The notes beneath the pieces are model-generated. The model saw nothing but the letters and a program-made list of their open reading frames with translations. It was not told where the DNA came from and did not search any database. From NCBI GenBank assembly GCA_947461175.1, contig CANHIY010000020.1, positions 1-32,398 on the forward strand: a stretch of DNA of 32,398 bases, written 5' to 3'. This document shows positions 1-8,141 of this stretch, piece after piece. The stretch's first letter is position 1; the number at the start of each line of letters is the position of its first letter. Made by a program: the position numbers and the translations under genes. This DNA is from Bacteriovoracaceae bacterium. GTDB taxonomy: Bacteria; Bdellovibrionota; Bacteriovoracia; Bacteriovoracales; Bacteriovoracaceae.

Positions 1-281
1 CTTATCTTCATAATGCCTCTGTTCCCACTTTATATGATCTTCTTTCTCCTCCAGAATTGCGTCCTAAAATTTTTTCCTTAAAAAATGCAGGAGAAAAGGA
101 GCGATTTGATGAGAAAAAACTGGGTCTAACAAATGTTCAAATTCCTCCGGATGATTCCCCAAGAAGAATTTATGATACCAATCGAATTGGTCATGCACCT
201 CAGGGTCATTATTTTGAATCATTTAAAAAGTTAACACCTGATAATAAAGATGACCTGATCGAATACTTAAAAACGTTGTAA
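1..281 (+). CDS. C-terminal end of a c-type cytochrome / di-haem peroxidase-like protein (5' truncated by window edge)
   Basis: The reading frame is open from base 3 to the stop at 279-281, so only about 92 C-terminal residues are in the window. It starts with YLHNASVPTLYDLLSPPE, which matches the segment after the last haem region in the cytochrome c peroxidase-like / RoxA-like family (usual form YLHDGSVPTLYDLL..P..RP). It ends with a typical tail LTPDNKDDLIEYLKTL. The CxxCH haem motifs would lie upstream and cannot be seen, so electron-transfer activity and periplasmic location are inferred from the family. A TTG at 57 is inside this frame and is not the true start. It converges with the minus-strand gene ending at 312. 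Confidence 0.7.
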   Translation, partial: YLHNASVPTLYDLLSPPELRPKIFSLKNAGEKERFDEKKLGLTNVQIPPDDSPRRIYDTNRIGHAPQGHYFESFKKLTPDNKDDLIEYLKTL

Positions 282-311
282 TTTTAGTTGAATATAAATT
301 TAATCTTAAGA

Positions 312-746
312 TTACTTTAGAGATCTGTTAACTTTAAGACCAGTTTCAATAAGGCGGTTGATGAGCAAAAGCTCAGAGGGAGAAAGTTCTCTGATATAAC
401 GGTGAAGCTTGAGTTCTTCTTCACTGAGAGAATTAAGTTTATCTTCAATGAATGGATAGCTATTATACATTTGTATGATTGTATCTTGTTTAAGATGGTT
501 TATGTAGTCCATGGCCTTGAACCAGAGATCCAGTGAGCCCTGACCGTAGAGGTACATATTTTTTAGTGTCTGAATGTCTTTGTTAATTACTTTTGCTAAT
601 TCTCTTTTTCTTAGCGTTTTGCCTTCTCTGGTCTTTGGCTCGTCACACCAGGCCCTAAGGGTTTCCATGAAAAAAAGTTTAATTGATGAAAGCCTCTGTT
701 CATTCAATCGTTTGCTACTTTTTTTTGATGTTACGCTTTTTTTCAT
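312..746 (-). CDS. Hypothetical protein, possible HTH DNA-binding regulator
   Basis: 144 aa from ATG at 746. The frame opens 15 bases earlier at a GTG (761), but that codon lies inside the 14-bp repeat of the divergent promoter region, so the ATG is preferred; neither start has a clear Shine-Dalgarno. The N-terminus is basic (MKKSVTSKKSSKRLNEQR). The middle, LRKRELAKVINKDIQTLKNMYLYG, followed by LDLWFKAMDYI, has the spacing of a helix-turn-helix that skips into a recognition helix; this is a judgement by eye. The C-terminal half is acidic and helical (LNSLSEEELKLHRYIRELSPSELLLINRLIETG). I do not recognise the family. Its position opposite 915-1424, with the same 14-mer on both sides, fits an autoregulating local regulator, but that is inference. 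Confidence 0.6.
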   Translation of the reverse strand: MKKSVTSKKSSKRLNEQRLSSIKLFFMETLRAWCDEPKTREGKTLRKRELAKVINKDIQTLKNMYLYGQGSLDLWFKAMDYINHLKQDTIIQMYNSYPFIEDKLNSLSEEELKLHRYIRELSPSELLLINRLIETGLKVNRSLK

Positions 747-756
747 ATTAGAAATA

Positions 757-870
757 ATCACTTTTCAAACGATTTTAACTCAGTTTTGAAAACTTAAAAA
801 GCTACTAAACATAAGGACAGGAAAATAATATTCCCAAAACAGTCTCATTCTGTTTGAAAAGTGATATAAT
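757..870. promoter_or_regulatory. Divergent promoter region with a 14-bp sequence in inverted copies
   Basis: GTTTGAAAAGTGAT occurs exactly on the plus strand at 852-865 and on the minus strand at 770-757. On the plus side it runs straight into TATAAT (865-870), a good -10 for the 915 gene, so the repeat would sit between -35 and -10. On the minus side a TAAAAT (777-772) lies just before the repeat, placing the repeat near the transcription start of the 746 gene. The centres are 95 bp apart, about nine helical turns. A shared operator is the simplest reading. The repeat is seen; the regulation is inferred. Confidence 0.5.
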
Positions 871-914
871 TTTGGGTAAACGTTTATTTTGCAATTAGAT
901 TAAAGGCAGTTTTT

Positions 915-1424
915 ATGGTTAACGAAGAAAAATCACCTTTTGAAAAACTTATCAACGGAATTTTTTCTCATGGTGGCATCCGAAAGGTGGAGGATGTTCA
1001 TCCTGAGGATTTTAAAATCATCATGGACGCAATTTGTACACTCTTTTTCAGTCACAATGCCGCTGGGGATAAAAAACTAGGTCTAGAGGGGTTAACCGAT
1101 TATTCTGGTGTGAAAATTGAATTCTCTCCTGACACTCATTATCCCAGTATCAGAAGAGATCGTATCCAAAACTTTAAAGTTGTGGTCTTACCTGAAAATA
1201 ATCAATCTGAAGAGGCCAAAATCATTATAGCGAAAGAGGCCCTGAAAGAATTTGATTGTCTGGAAACCATTGAAAAATATGAGTTATGTTTGAGAATTTT
1301 TAATTCTTTTTCAGAGAAAGAATTACTTATCTTAGCTAGAGACTATGACCCATACAATCGAGATATCTCAAAACTTCAGGAAAGATTGGCCAGAAAGTCT
1401 TCTCTTAAAGCCGAAGACAAGTAA
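915..1424 (+). CDS. Hypothetical protein upstream of a receiver-domain gene
   Basis: 169 aa, ATG at 915 with a weak AAAGGCAG 6-13 bases upstream. No signal peptide or membrane helix. The protein is charged and soluble-looking. The first 60 residues include a possible helical unit (FEKLINGIFSHGG, HPEDFKIIMDAICTLFFSHN), and the C-terminal third is helical and charged (KYELCLRIFNSFSEKELLILARDYD). I do not recognise a family. The next gene begins 2 bases after its stop, so it is almost certainly co-transcribed and probably translationally coupled with the CheY-like protein, which suggests it may be its partner or output. That role is inference only. Confidence 0.65.
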   Translation: MVNEEKSPFEKLINGIFSHGGIRKVEDVHPEDFKIIMDAICTLFFSHNAAGDKKLGLEGLTDYSGVKIEFSPDTHYPSIRRDRIQNFKVVVLPENNQSEEAKIIIAKEALKEFDCLETIEKYELCLRIFNSFSEKELLILARDYDPYNRDISKLQERLARKSSLKAEDK

Positions 1425-1426
1425 AC

Positions 1427-1789
1427 GTGAAAGTTTTGATTGTAGATGATTCCCCTATTATGGTTGAGGTCCTTGAATTATTATTCAAGGATAAAGGATT
1501 TGAAGTTGTGTCTGCGGACGCTTCCAAGAGTGCTCTAAATTTTCTGGAAAAACAAAAGTTTGACCTCATGATTACAGACATTAATATGCCTGGCATGTCT
1601 GGCATAGACCTAGGTTTAGAGGTGAGAAAAAAAAATACTCTCATGCCCATCATTCTTTTTACGGGGCAGATTAACAAGTTTAAGGACTATAAATCCTCTC
1701 TGGATAAAATAGGAAATGCTTATTACATCGAGAGTAAGGATTTAGATGAACTCCTAAAAACTATAAAAAAAATCTTTCCAAAAATCTAA
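1427..1789 (+). CDS. CheY-like single-domain response regulator
   Basis: 120 aa, GTG start, a stand-alone receiver domain with no output domain. The phosphorylation pocket is clear: D7/D8 in VLIVDDSP, phospho-acceptor D51 in ITDINMPGMSG, T79 in LFTG, and K104 near the end, where the usual K-P is K-D. Length is typical of CheY/Spo0F types. It should accept phosphate from a histidine kinase not encoded nearby and signal by protein contact. It follows 915-1424 with a 2-base gap, making a two-gene unit. Without neighbours from a chemotaxis operon, calling it a chemotaxis CheY would be over-reach. Confidence 0.9.
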   Translation: MKVLIVDDSPIMVEVLELLFKDKGFEVVSADASKSALNFLEKQKFDLMITDINMPGMSGIDLGLEVRKKNTLMPIILFTGQINKFKDYKSSLDKIGNAYYIESKDLDELLKTIKKIFPKI

Positions 1790-1865
1790 AGATTCCTTTT
1801 ATCATCAAAATCAAATGTGACGGTCTTCCTAAGAAACTGTATGATTTGTCGAAAAGGGAGTTATT

Positions 1866-2522
1866 ATGAAACCCAACATCGTTATTATTGGTGGGAGTTA
1901 TGGCATTAGTAAAAAAATAGCTGAGGGGCTTGAACCCACGGCCGAGGTTTTTACATTCTCCCGAAGTAAATCTTTTGATGTTTTAAATGACCAACTTCCT
2001 CTAAATGATTTGCCGGACGTTATTGATGGTGTCGTTTACGCACCTGGGACAATAAAACTAAAGCCTTTTCAGAGCCTAAAGATTGAAGATTTTGAGGATG
2101 ACTTTAAAGTCAACGCTCTTGGGGCCGTTAAAGTTCTTCAGGCCCTTTATCCAAGATTAAAAAATTCACAGTCTCCCTCTGTGGTTCTTTTTTCTACGGT
2201 CGCAGTCCAAAAAGGTATGCCCTATCACGCCAGTATTTCTATGGCCAAAGGGGCCATTGAGGGTTTGGTGAGGAGCCTTGCTATTGAATGGGCACCGAAG
2301 ATCAGGGTGAATGCGATTGCTCCTTCTTTAACGGATACACCTCTCGCGGCAAAAATAACTGGTAACGCCAAGGCCCTAGAGGTTACGACCGAAAAACATC
2401 CTCTTAAACGAATAGGTAGGGATACAGATATTGCTGAAATGGCCCTTTTTCTTCTCTCTTCTAAATCTTCCTGGATCACGGGTCAGGTCCTCTCAGTGGA
2501 CGGCGGATTGTCTATAGCCTAG
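1866..2522 (+). CDS. SDR-family (Rossmann) protein with the catalytic Tyr replaced
   Basis: 218 aa, ATG preceded by GGGAG. It has a short-chain dehydrogenase/reductase fold: the dinucleotide loop is GGSYGIS (9-15) instead of GGxxGIG, the NNAG-like segment is VYAPG, the catalytic-type serine is S110 in LFSTVAV, and the C-terminal GRDTDIAEMALFLLSSKSSWITGQVLSVDGG is canonical. In the active-site motif the Lys is K128 (SMAKGAIEG) but position K-4, normally Tyr, is Ile124; the only nearby Tyr is Y120. I recall a widespread subgroup with the same FHASxxxAKGAVEGL style, so this is probably a subfamily trait and not decay. The substrate is unknown and ordinary SDR chemistry is doubtful. queC starts 9 bases downstream. 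Confidence 0.85.
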   Translation: MKPNIVIIGGSYGISKKIAEGLEPTAEVFTFSRSKSFDVLNDQLPLNDLPDVIDGVVYAPGTIKLKPFQSLKIEDFEDDFKVNALGAVKVLQALYPRLKNSQSPSVVLFSTVAVQKGMPYHASISMAKGAIEGLVRSLAIEWAPKIRVNAIAPSLTDTPLAAKITGNAKALEVTTEKHPLKRIGRDTDIAEMALFLLSSKSSWITGQVLSVDGGLSIA

Positions 2523-2531
2523 GATCATGAA

Positions 2532-3245
2532 ATGAAATTGAAGAAAAAAACCATTGTCGTTCATTCTGGTGGCATGGATTCTAGTCTTTGTCTTGCTCTT
2601 GCCGTTAAAGAGTTTGGCCGTGAGAATGTTTTATCCCTTTCCTTCACCTACAACCAGCGCCACTCCCAGGAATTAGAGCGGGCCAGTAAAATATCCAGTT
2701 ATTTTAAAGTTGATCACACTGAACTTGACCTAAGTTGTTTGTCTCAAATAACTAAATCTGCACTTATAGGCTCAGAGGATAAGATTCTTCATCCCGAGGG
2801 AGAAGCCCCTAATACTTTAGTCGTCGGAAGAAATGGTCTTATGGCAAGACTCGCCTCTATTCATGCCCATTCTCTTGGTGCTCAGAGTATCTACATGGGG
2901 GTCATGGAGCTTGAAGAGGCGAATTCTGGTTATAGAGATTGCTCCAGGGCCTATATGGATATTGTTCAATCCGCGCTTAGAATGGATTTTGCTGATGATA
3001 AATTTGAAATCAGGACACCTTTGGTGAACATGACTAAAAAAGAAACCATGGAGCTGGGTTACAAGTTAGGAGTCCTGGAGTACTTACTTGAAAATACCAT
3101 CACCTGTTATGAGGGGATTGATAAGGAAGGCTGCTTAAAGTGTCCTGCCTGTAAGTTAAGAAACAGTGGACTTAAAATTTTTAGTCTGGAGCACCCGGAG
3201 TTTAAGTTTAGTTATAAGGAAAAAATTTTAAATCTTATTGCTTAG
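2532..3245 (+). CDS. queC: 7-cyano-7-deazaguanine (preQ0) synthase QueC
   Basis: 237 aa. QueC converts 7-carboxy-7-deazaguanine to preQ0 using ATP and ammonia, in the cytoplasmic queuosine pathway. The N-terminal PP-loop SGGMDSS (12-18) is the ATP pyrophosphatase signature. The C-terminal zinc site is complete: C192, C201, C204 and C207 in TCYEG..GCLKCPACKLR. The length matches the family. It starts 9 bases after the SDR gene with AGGATC upstream, so the two are likely co-transcribed. No queD, queE or folE homologue is in the window. Its last 11 bases overlap the end of the convergent gene 3235-3723. Confidence 0.95.
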   Translation: MKLKKKTIVVHSGGMDSSLCLALAVKEFGRENVLSLSFTYNQRHSQELERASKISSYFKVDHTELDLSCLSQITKSALIGSEDKILHPEGEAPNTLVVGRNGLMARLASIHAHSLGAQSIYMGVMELEEANSGYRDCSRAYMDIVQSALRMDFADDKFEIRTPLVNMTKKETMELGYKLGVLEYLLENTITCYEGIDKEGCLKCPACKLRNSGLKIFSLEHPEFKFSYKEKILNLIA

Positions 3246-3723
3246 AATCACTAAACTCTGTCCAAATTTCAATAAGAAATTCTTTTAACTGATGGGCCTC
3301 ATCCTCAGAATAGTTTTCATCTGATAAAAGATCATCCATATCTTCAACTGCATCTTCAAGGTCATTAATAAAGTTTGCGAGGTCTTGATTTTTACAATTC
3401 TCAGAATGAGTCCCAGATAAGCTCATTCCAGTTAAAAAATAATCAAGTTGATCCTTAGTAACTTCCAGAAATTTTAAAGAATCAGCTTCTTCAGGAATCA
3501 TCGTCTTTAAACCATTTTTAGGATTTTTTTGAAGCTCATTCCATAGTTCCTGAAAGGGCGTTTCTAGAGAATTTCTTGCATCTGGTGTACTGGAGAGAAC
3601 CTCATCCAGAGCTTTCGAAAAGAAAAGAGGAGTCTCGGCACTAAGAACGCCCAAAAAGAAGGCCCTAACCTGGAGTTCAGTCATATCTAGGTCGGTTAGG
3701 TCAATTTTATTCTGGATGCTCAT
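3235..3723 (-). CDS. Hypothetical acidic protein
   Basis: 162 aa, ATG at 3723; an AAAGG lies about 11 bases upstream. No signal peptide or transmembrane segment. Strongly acidic, especially LANFINDLEDAVEDMDDLLSD and the helical end DEAHQLKEFLIEIWTEF. The N-terminal half contains VRAFFLGVLSAETPLFFSKAL. The overall style (small, acidic, helical, an early xGVLSA stretch) resembles the UPF0149/YecA-YgfB group, but I cannot confirm it. It is downstream of the GT2 gene by 177 bp and converges with queC with an 11-base overlap. Confidence 0.6.
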   Translation of the reverse strand: MSIQNKIDLTDLDMTELQVRAFFLGVLSAETPLFFSKALDEVLSSTPDARNSLETPFQELWNELQKNPKNGLKTMIPEEADSLKFLEVTKDQLDYFLTGMSLSGTHSENCKNQDLANFINDLEDAVEDMDDLLSDENYSEDEAHQLKEFLIEIWTEFSDSKQ

Positions 3724-3900
3724 TGAGGAAGAACCTTTGTTGTGTCAGTAATTATTACCAACATAGTCTTCTTTTCACCATCTATAAAGACTTAAAGTGC
3801 ATAATGTGGTCCATGAAAAATGCAGCACACATAGCAAACTTAGTTTTTCTTGGATCCAAGTTGATATTATTCATCACTTTTTTTAAGACATTTTTAAGAA

Positions 3901-4689
3901 TTATTTTTTGAAGGGATCCACAATCTTCTCACCATTTTGAAGCCTCCATATTTTAACAGCTCTTATGAAGACATTATAAGCAGCGAGTGCTGAGACAACA
4001 AAGCCGTGAGTACCATCTAAAAAACCCAAGCGCCACACATAATGCCGGACAAATCTTCCAAGGGGACGAAGCACAAGATAGGGTAATCCAATCCTTCGAC
4101 CTTTCTTTTCAAACTTGTGATAGCGGTCCATGGCACCCCAGGTGGTGTAGCGGTCTGCCTTTTTTAAGTAAGAGGTAACGTCTTTATAAGTGTAGTGGAT
4201 GAGCTTTTCTCTGAGTGTTCCAATTTTTCCCGTGGATTCAATTTCGGCATGAACATGTTTATTTTGATACTTGCATTCATCCCGTTTAAAGAGACGGATT
4301 ACTTTGTCAGATTGCCATCCAGAATAGTCTATTCTTTTTCCCATGAAGTGATTTCTTCTAAAGATCCAAAATCCTGATAGCGAAGTTCCATTAGTTAAAA
4401 TACTTTTAATTTCCCTTACCAGTTCCGGAGTTGGTCTCTCGTCTGCATCAAGGAGAAAAATCCAGGGGTGATTTGCCTGGGGAATGGTCCAGTTTTTTTG
4501 GGCCGCGGAGTGTTCATACTCGTGTTGGAGAAGTGTTACCTGAGGAAAGGATTTTACAATCTCAAGGGTTCTGTCTGTGGAGAAAGAATCAACCACAATG
4601 ATCTCATCACACCAAAGAACAGACTCTAACGCTTCCTTAATGTGAAGTTCTTCATTAAATGTTGGAATAATGGCCGTGATTTTTTGCAT
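3901..4689 (-). CDS. Glycosyltransferase family 2, LPS core WaaE/KdtX-like
   Basis: 262 aa, GT-A fold. It opens with ITAIIPTFNEELHIKEAL and has VVDSFSTDRTLEI for nucleotide-sugar binding, followed by the metal-binding DADE (D81-x-D83) in WIFLLDADERPTPEL. The later segment (FRRNHFMGKRIDYSGWQSD, then KHVHAEIE) is the arrangement of the WaaE-type beta-1,4-glucosyltransferases of LPS inner core. It should act at the cytoplasmic face of the inner membrane. The acceptor sugar cannot be told from sequence. It is divergent from the GT9 gene with only 26 bases between start codons, which supports a shared envelope-polysaccharide role. Confidence 0.85.
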   Translation of the reverse strand: MQKITAIIPTFNEELHIKEALESVLWCDEIIVVDSFSTDRTLEIVKSFPQVTLLQHEYEHSAAQKNWTIPQANHPWIFLLDADERPTPELVREIKSILTNGTSLSGFWIFRRNHFMGKRIDYSGWQSDKVIRLFKRDECKYQNKHVHAEIESTGKIGTLREKLIHYTYKDVTSYLKKADRYTTWGAMDRYHKFEKKGRRIGLPYLVLRPLGRFVRHYVWRLGFLDGTHGFVVSALAAYNVFIRAVKIWRLQNGEKIVDPFKK

Positions 4690-4715
4690 AATATTTATTA
4701 CAATCAGTTTAACTT

Positions 4716-5726
4716 ATGACTACCGTCCCGTCTAAAACTATTCTCATCATCCAGACTGCTTTCATTGGTGATACCATCCTTGCCAGTCATTTTGCACGCG
4801 CCCTTAAAGATAAATTTCCAGATTCGAAAATCCACTTCTTACTGAGAAAGGGGAATGAAAGTGTCATTGAGGGGTTACCAACAATTGAGAGGACCTGGAT
4901 CTGGAATAAAAAGGGTAGCAAACTTAAAAATCTCATCAATTTAATTGTAGAGCTTCGGCGTATTCAATTCGACATGGTTTTTAACCTTCATCGTCACTTT
5001 AATTCGGGGCTTTTAACGGCCTTCATGAAGTCACCCTTTAAAGCTGGTTTTGTCCAGAATCCTTTAAGTTTTTTTTATACCTACAAAGTGAATCATCAAA
5101 TCCCTGATCCAAGGGGGTATCATGAAGTACAAAGAAATTTAGAACTGATTCCAGATTTGAACATTGAAAATAATTCTAAATTGTATAAGCCTGAACTTCC
5201 CATACAACAAAAAAATGTTGATAAAGTTTCTTCTTACATCTCTGAGAGCTATTTTGTTATGGCCCCCGCCTCTGTTTGGTTTACTAAGGCCTGGAGTGAA
5301 AAAAAATTTCAAGAACTCACAAGAGAACTTGTAAAGAGGGGGAGAGTTTATTTTATTGGCGCTGAGACTGATAAGGAACTCTGTGACAGGATCAGGATGA
5401 ATCTTCCCAATACTGAAAATTTCTGCGGAAAATTAAATCTCCTGGATTCAGCTGTCCTTATGAAAAATGCCCGTAGAGTGATTGTTAATGATTCTGCTCC
5501 CCTTCACCTAGCAAGTTGCATGAATGCCCGGACAACGGCCATTTTTTGTTCCACAATACCAGCTTTTGGGTATACACCCTTATCGGATGATTCAGTTGTG
5601 GTAGATGTTGGAGGGTCATTAGATTGTAGACCCTGTGGCCTTCATGGGCACAAATCATGTCCCAAAGGTCACTTTAGGTGCTCAGAAGAAATTGAAATTA
5701 AAACTATTCTTGCAACTATTTCTTAA
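4716..5726 (+). CDS. Glycosyltransferase family 9 (heptosyltransferase II-like)
   Basis: 336 aa, GT-B fold of the ADP-heptose:LPS heptosyltransferase family. Diagnostic pieces are ILIIQTAFIGDTILASHFARALKD at the N-terminus, the mid-protein MAPASVWFTKAWSEKKFQEL (the usual ...P.W), and the C-terminal nucleotide-sugar site VIVNDSAPLHLASCMNA. Near the C-terminus, VVDVGGSLDCRPCGLHGHKSCPKGHFRC is a cysteine-containing tail typical of WaaF-like members. It adds heptose or a similar sugar to the LPS inner core on the cytoplasmic side. No clear ribosome site is visible. The start is fixed by the conserved N-terminus. Its promoter must reach into the divergent GT2 gene. The last 11 bases overlap the convergent gene 5716-6684. 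Confidence 0.88.
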   Translation: MTTVPSKTILIIQTAFIGDTILASHFARALKDKFPDSKIHFLLRKGNESVIEGLPTIERTWIWNKKGSKLKNLINLIVELRRIQFDMVFNLHRHFNSGLLTAFMKSPFKAGFVQNPLSFFYTYKVNHQIPDPRGYHEVQRNLELIPDLNIENNSKLYKPELPIQQKNVDKVSSYISESYFVMAPASVWFTKAWSEKKFQELTRELVKRGRVYFIGAETDKELCDRIRMNLPNTENFCGKLNLLDSAVLMKNARRVIVNDSAPLHLASCMNARTTAIFCSTIPAFGYTPLSDDSVVVDVGGSLDCRPCGLHGHKSCPKGHFRCSEEIEIKTILATIS

Positions 5727-6684
5727 GTAGAATTCCTGGCCCATCTTTTTTTCCAAAAATCCTCTCTAAAACAAGAGTCGAAAAATCATGGGTGGCATGA
5801 TTTGAATTTCTGAAAAATTTGACATCATTAAAAGGGGCAAGAGTTTCATTTTCAAAATCCCAAAGTTCGCCATAAATGGTGATGAGGGTATTCTTAAAAT
5901 CGTGCAGGCTTTTTTTAAGTGCAGGGTCAGATTCTAGTCTTCTCACATGCTCAATTGAGAGAGGGGAAGTGAGTGCAATAATTTTTATTCCATTTTGATC
6001 GCATAGGGTTTTGATTGTTCTAAGATAGGTTACCCGTGTTTGATCAATCTCATAGGGTCCACCTGAAAATTGGTCAATTTTGACTGTTTTAGGTGCTGGT
6101 TCATAACGGTGATCTCCATCCTCAAGGTACGCATGATTGGCCTTTCCCAATAAATTCACCCAAATGACTTTGAAACTATCTCCCAGAGCTTCAAGAGTTA
6201 GGTACGAATTATTAAAGAGGTCAGTTTTAAGTTCTTCCTTGGGAACTTCTTTAAGATAATTTTTAAGAGGTGAAGCATAAAACATGTCATCAGTTTTGAC
6301 ATTTTTATTAAGACCTTCAAAATCAAAAGATAAGATCAGAAGTTTTGGTTTGTATTTTTTAAGTACATGTCTTGTCATAGCAAGAAAATCTTCTGGAGTT
6401 GCACTTTGAGTTGAGTAGTTATAAGAAATCAGGCCGGAAAGGCGATTCAATTCTTTGGTCAGGTATCGATGCGCTGAACTTGAACCCATGATAAAGGCAG
6501 TGTAATCCTTCTTTCCATGTTCGACTTGGTTAAACTTATTTACCCGGGCAAAATCTACGGCCTTCGTTTCAAAACCAAACGGATTGTTTCCAAATTTATT
6601 GTAGGGATCAACTGAAAGTATAAGCCCATAGAGAGAACCAAAGAGGATTGATGATGTGAGGACAAAATTATAAATAAATTGCAT
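5716..6684 (-). CDS. Membrane-anchored SGNH-like protein, DltD/AlgJ-type partner of an MBOAT acyltransferase
   Basis: 322 aa with one N-terminal membrane helix (FVLTSSILFGSLYGLIL) and the remainder presumably periplasmic. FIMGSSSAHRYL looks like block I of SGNH/GDSL esterases with the nucleophile in GSS, and near the C-terminus RNSNHATHDFS resembles the DxxH block, though the residue three before His is Asn and not Asp. Block III-type text (ILSFDFEGLN) is also present. It is the last gene of the adenylation-carrier-MBOAT cassette and starts 1 base after the MBOAT stop. By analogy with DltD/AlgJ/AlgX it would take the acyl group delivered by the MBOAT and pass it to a surface polymer. The function is inferred from context and motif style; activity is not proven. 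Confidence 0.65.
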   Translation of the reverse strand: MQFIYNFVLTSSILFGSLYGLILSVDPYNKFGNNPFGFETKAVDFARVNKFNQVEHGKKDYTAFIMGSSSAHRYLTKELNRLSGLISYNYSTQSATPEDFLAMTRHVLKKYKPKLLILSFDFEGLNKNVKTDDMFYASPLKNYLKEVPKEELKTDLFNNSYLTLEALGDSFKVIWVNLLGKANHAYLEDGDHRYEPAPKTVKIDQFSGGPYEIDQTRVTYLRTIKTLCDQNGIKIIALTSPLSIEHVRRLESDPALKKSLHDFKNTLITIYGELWDFENETLAPFNDVKFFRNSNHATHDFSTLVLERIFGKKDGPGILLKK

Positions 6685-6685
6685 A

Positions 6686-8140
6686 TTAAAAATTAAAATA
6701 AATGAATTCAGTGATTTTGTTCATACCAAAAAGGGAGAGCACAAAACCTATCCCACATAGTACTCCCATTTTCCCATTAATTTTTATTTCCTTCTCAAGT
6801 AATAGTGAATTTTTTGTCTGATGAATGAGAAAAAAACTCAAAATAAAAAATAGTATCATGAGATAATCCACAGGGTATAAGTATGGCCCTATTTTGAATC
6901 CAAAATCTTTTAAAAAGCCAACTGACTTGAATCCTATCTTAGGAATAATAAATCCATCAAATCCAAACATCCCTCTTATAACTTTCAAAGCGTCATCTAA
7001 ATCTTTGGCTCTGAAGAAAACCATTGTGATGTTAATAAAATTGAATGTCATAAACCATGAAAGAACTGGAGGAAGTTTTCTTTTTCTCTTTTTCCAAACA
7101 TGATTAACAACAAGAGCAAGACCGTGAAAGATACCATAAAGGATGAAGGTCCAGCCTGCCCCATGCCATATCCCTGAAATAAACATCGCCATGACAGTAG
7201 CAATCATAGTTGTTTGAAAATTTATTTTGGGCATTGATCTTACAATAGGAGTAAAAACATAAGTTGTAATGAATTGACTAAGAGTCATGTGCCATCTTGA
7301 CCAAAATTCAATCACGGACTTTGACTTAAGAGGAGAGTTGAAATTTTGAGGAAGTTTGAAATTAAAAAGATAGCCAATTCCAATGGCCATGTCGGTATAA
7401 CCACTAAAGTCAAAATAAAGTTGAAAAGTATAGGACAAACTGGTTTTCCAAGCCGCGAGAAAGTCTAACGAAAGAGATTCGTCAAAACCAGGAGATGCCC
7501 AGGTTGAAAACGTATTTGACAGAATGACCTTTTTGACAAGTCCAATACAGAACAGAAAAATACCTAGTGTGACATTTTGAAGATTAATCTTTCGGTTGCT
7601 CTCCTTTTCGAAGGAGGGCATGAGCTGTGCATACTTAACTATAGGTCCAGAAATCAACTGAGGAAAAAAAGTCACAAAGAAAGTATAGTCTAAAAAACTT
7701 TTCTTATTATTCAGACCTTCATAAGTATCTATAAGAAAAGCAATCTGTTGTAGAGTGAAAAAACTGATTCCAAGTGGTAATGCCAATTGAAGAAAATCCA
7801 AATTTGTCTTAAATAACCAATTAAAATTTCCAATTGCAAAATCACCATACTTGAAAAAACCTAGGAGGCTTAAGTTAAAAAAAAGACCAAACCTTAACAA
7901 CCACTTTCTTGATAAGTTTCCAAGATCGGAATGAAAAAGTGAGGTGATTCCAAAATTTGTAAGGATGGATAAACAAAGTAGAGGAAGATTTTTGATCTGA
8001 AAAAAAGAATAAAAATAAAGAGAGGCACAAATCATCCAAAGTTTGGCCATCTTTGGCTTTTGAAACTTGTTAACAACAAAGTAACCACAGAAAGTGACAG
8101 GAAGAAAAATAAAAATGAAAAAGTACGAATTAAAGGGCAT
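6686..8140 (-). CDS. MBOAT-family membrane O-acyltransferase (DltB/AlgI-like)
   Basis: 484 aa, about ten or more membrane segments. The start MPFNSYFFIFIFLPVTF is the standard opening of the AlgI/DltB/PatA group. Family landmarks are PQLISGPIVKY (160-170), FDFSGYTDMAIG (244-254), the FWSRWHMTLS block with H284, and ISGIWHGAGW with the catalytic His H326. It would move an acyl group across the inner membrane to the periplasm. The preceding gene encodes its likely donor, an acyl carrier protein ending 1 base before; no ribosome site is visible, so translation is probably coupled. The acyl group could be D-alanyl, another aminoacyl or acetyl; the adjacent adenylation gene favours an aminoacyl group. 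Confidence 0.92.
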   Translation of the reverse strand: MPFNSYFFIFIFLPVTFCGYFVVNKFQKPKMAKLWMICASLYFYSFFQIKNLPLLCLSILTNFGITSLFHSDLGNLSRKWLLRFGLFFNLSLLGFFKYGDFAIGNFNWLFKTNLDFLQLALPLGISFFTLQQIAFLIDTYEGLNNKKSFLDYTFFVTFFPQLISGPIVKYAQLMPSFEKESNRKINLQNVTLGIFLFCIGLVKKVILSNTFSTWASPGFDESLSLDFLAAWKTSLSYTFQLYFDFSGYTDMAIGIGYLFNFKLPQNFNSPLKSKSVIEFWSRWHMTLSQFITTYVFTPIVRSMPKINFQTTMIATVMAMFISGIWHGAGWTFILYGIFHGLALVVNHVWKKRKRKLPPVLSWFMTFNFINITMVFFRAKDLDDALKVIRGMFGFDGFIIPKIGFKSVGFLKDFGFKIGPYLYPVDYLMILFFILSFFLIHQTKNSLLLEKEIKINGKMGVLCGIGFVLSLFGMNKITEFIYFNF

Positions 8141-8141
8141 T

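Noticed and set aside
3723-3911. 62-codon plus-strand frame between two minus-strand genes
   Set aside because: No ribosome site, composition not coding-like, and it includes the start of the 3723 gene; treated as spacer.
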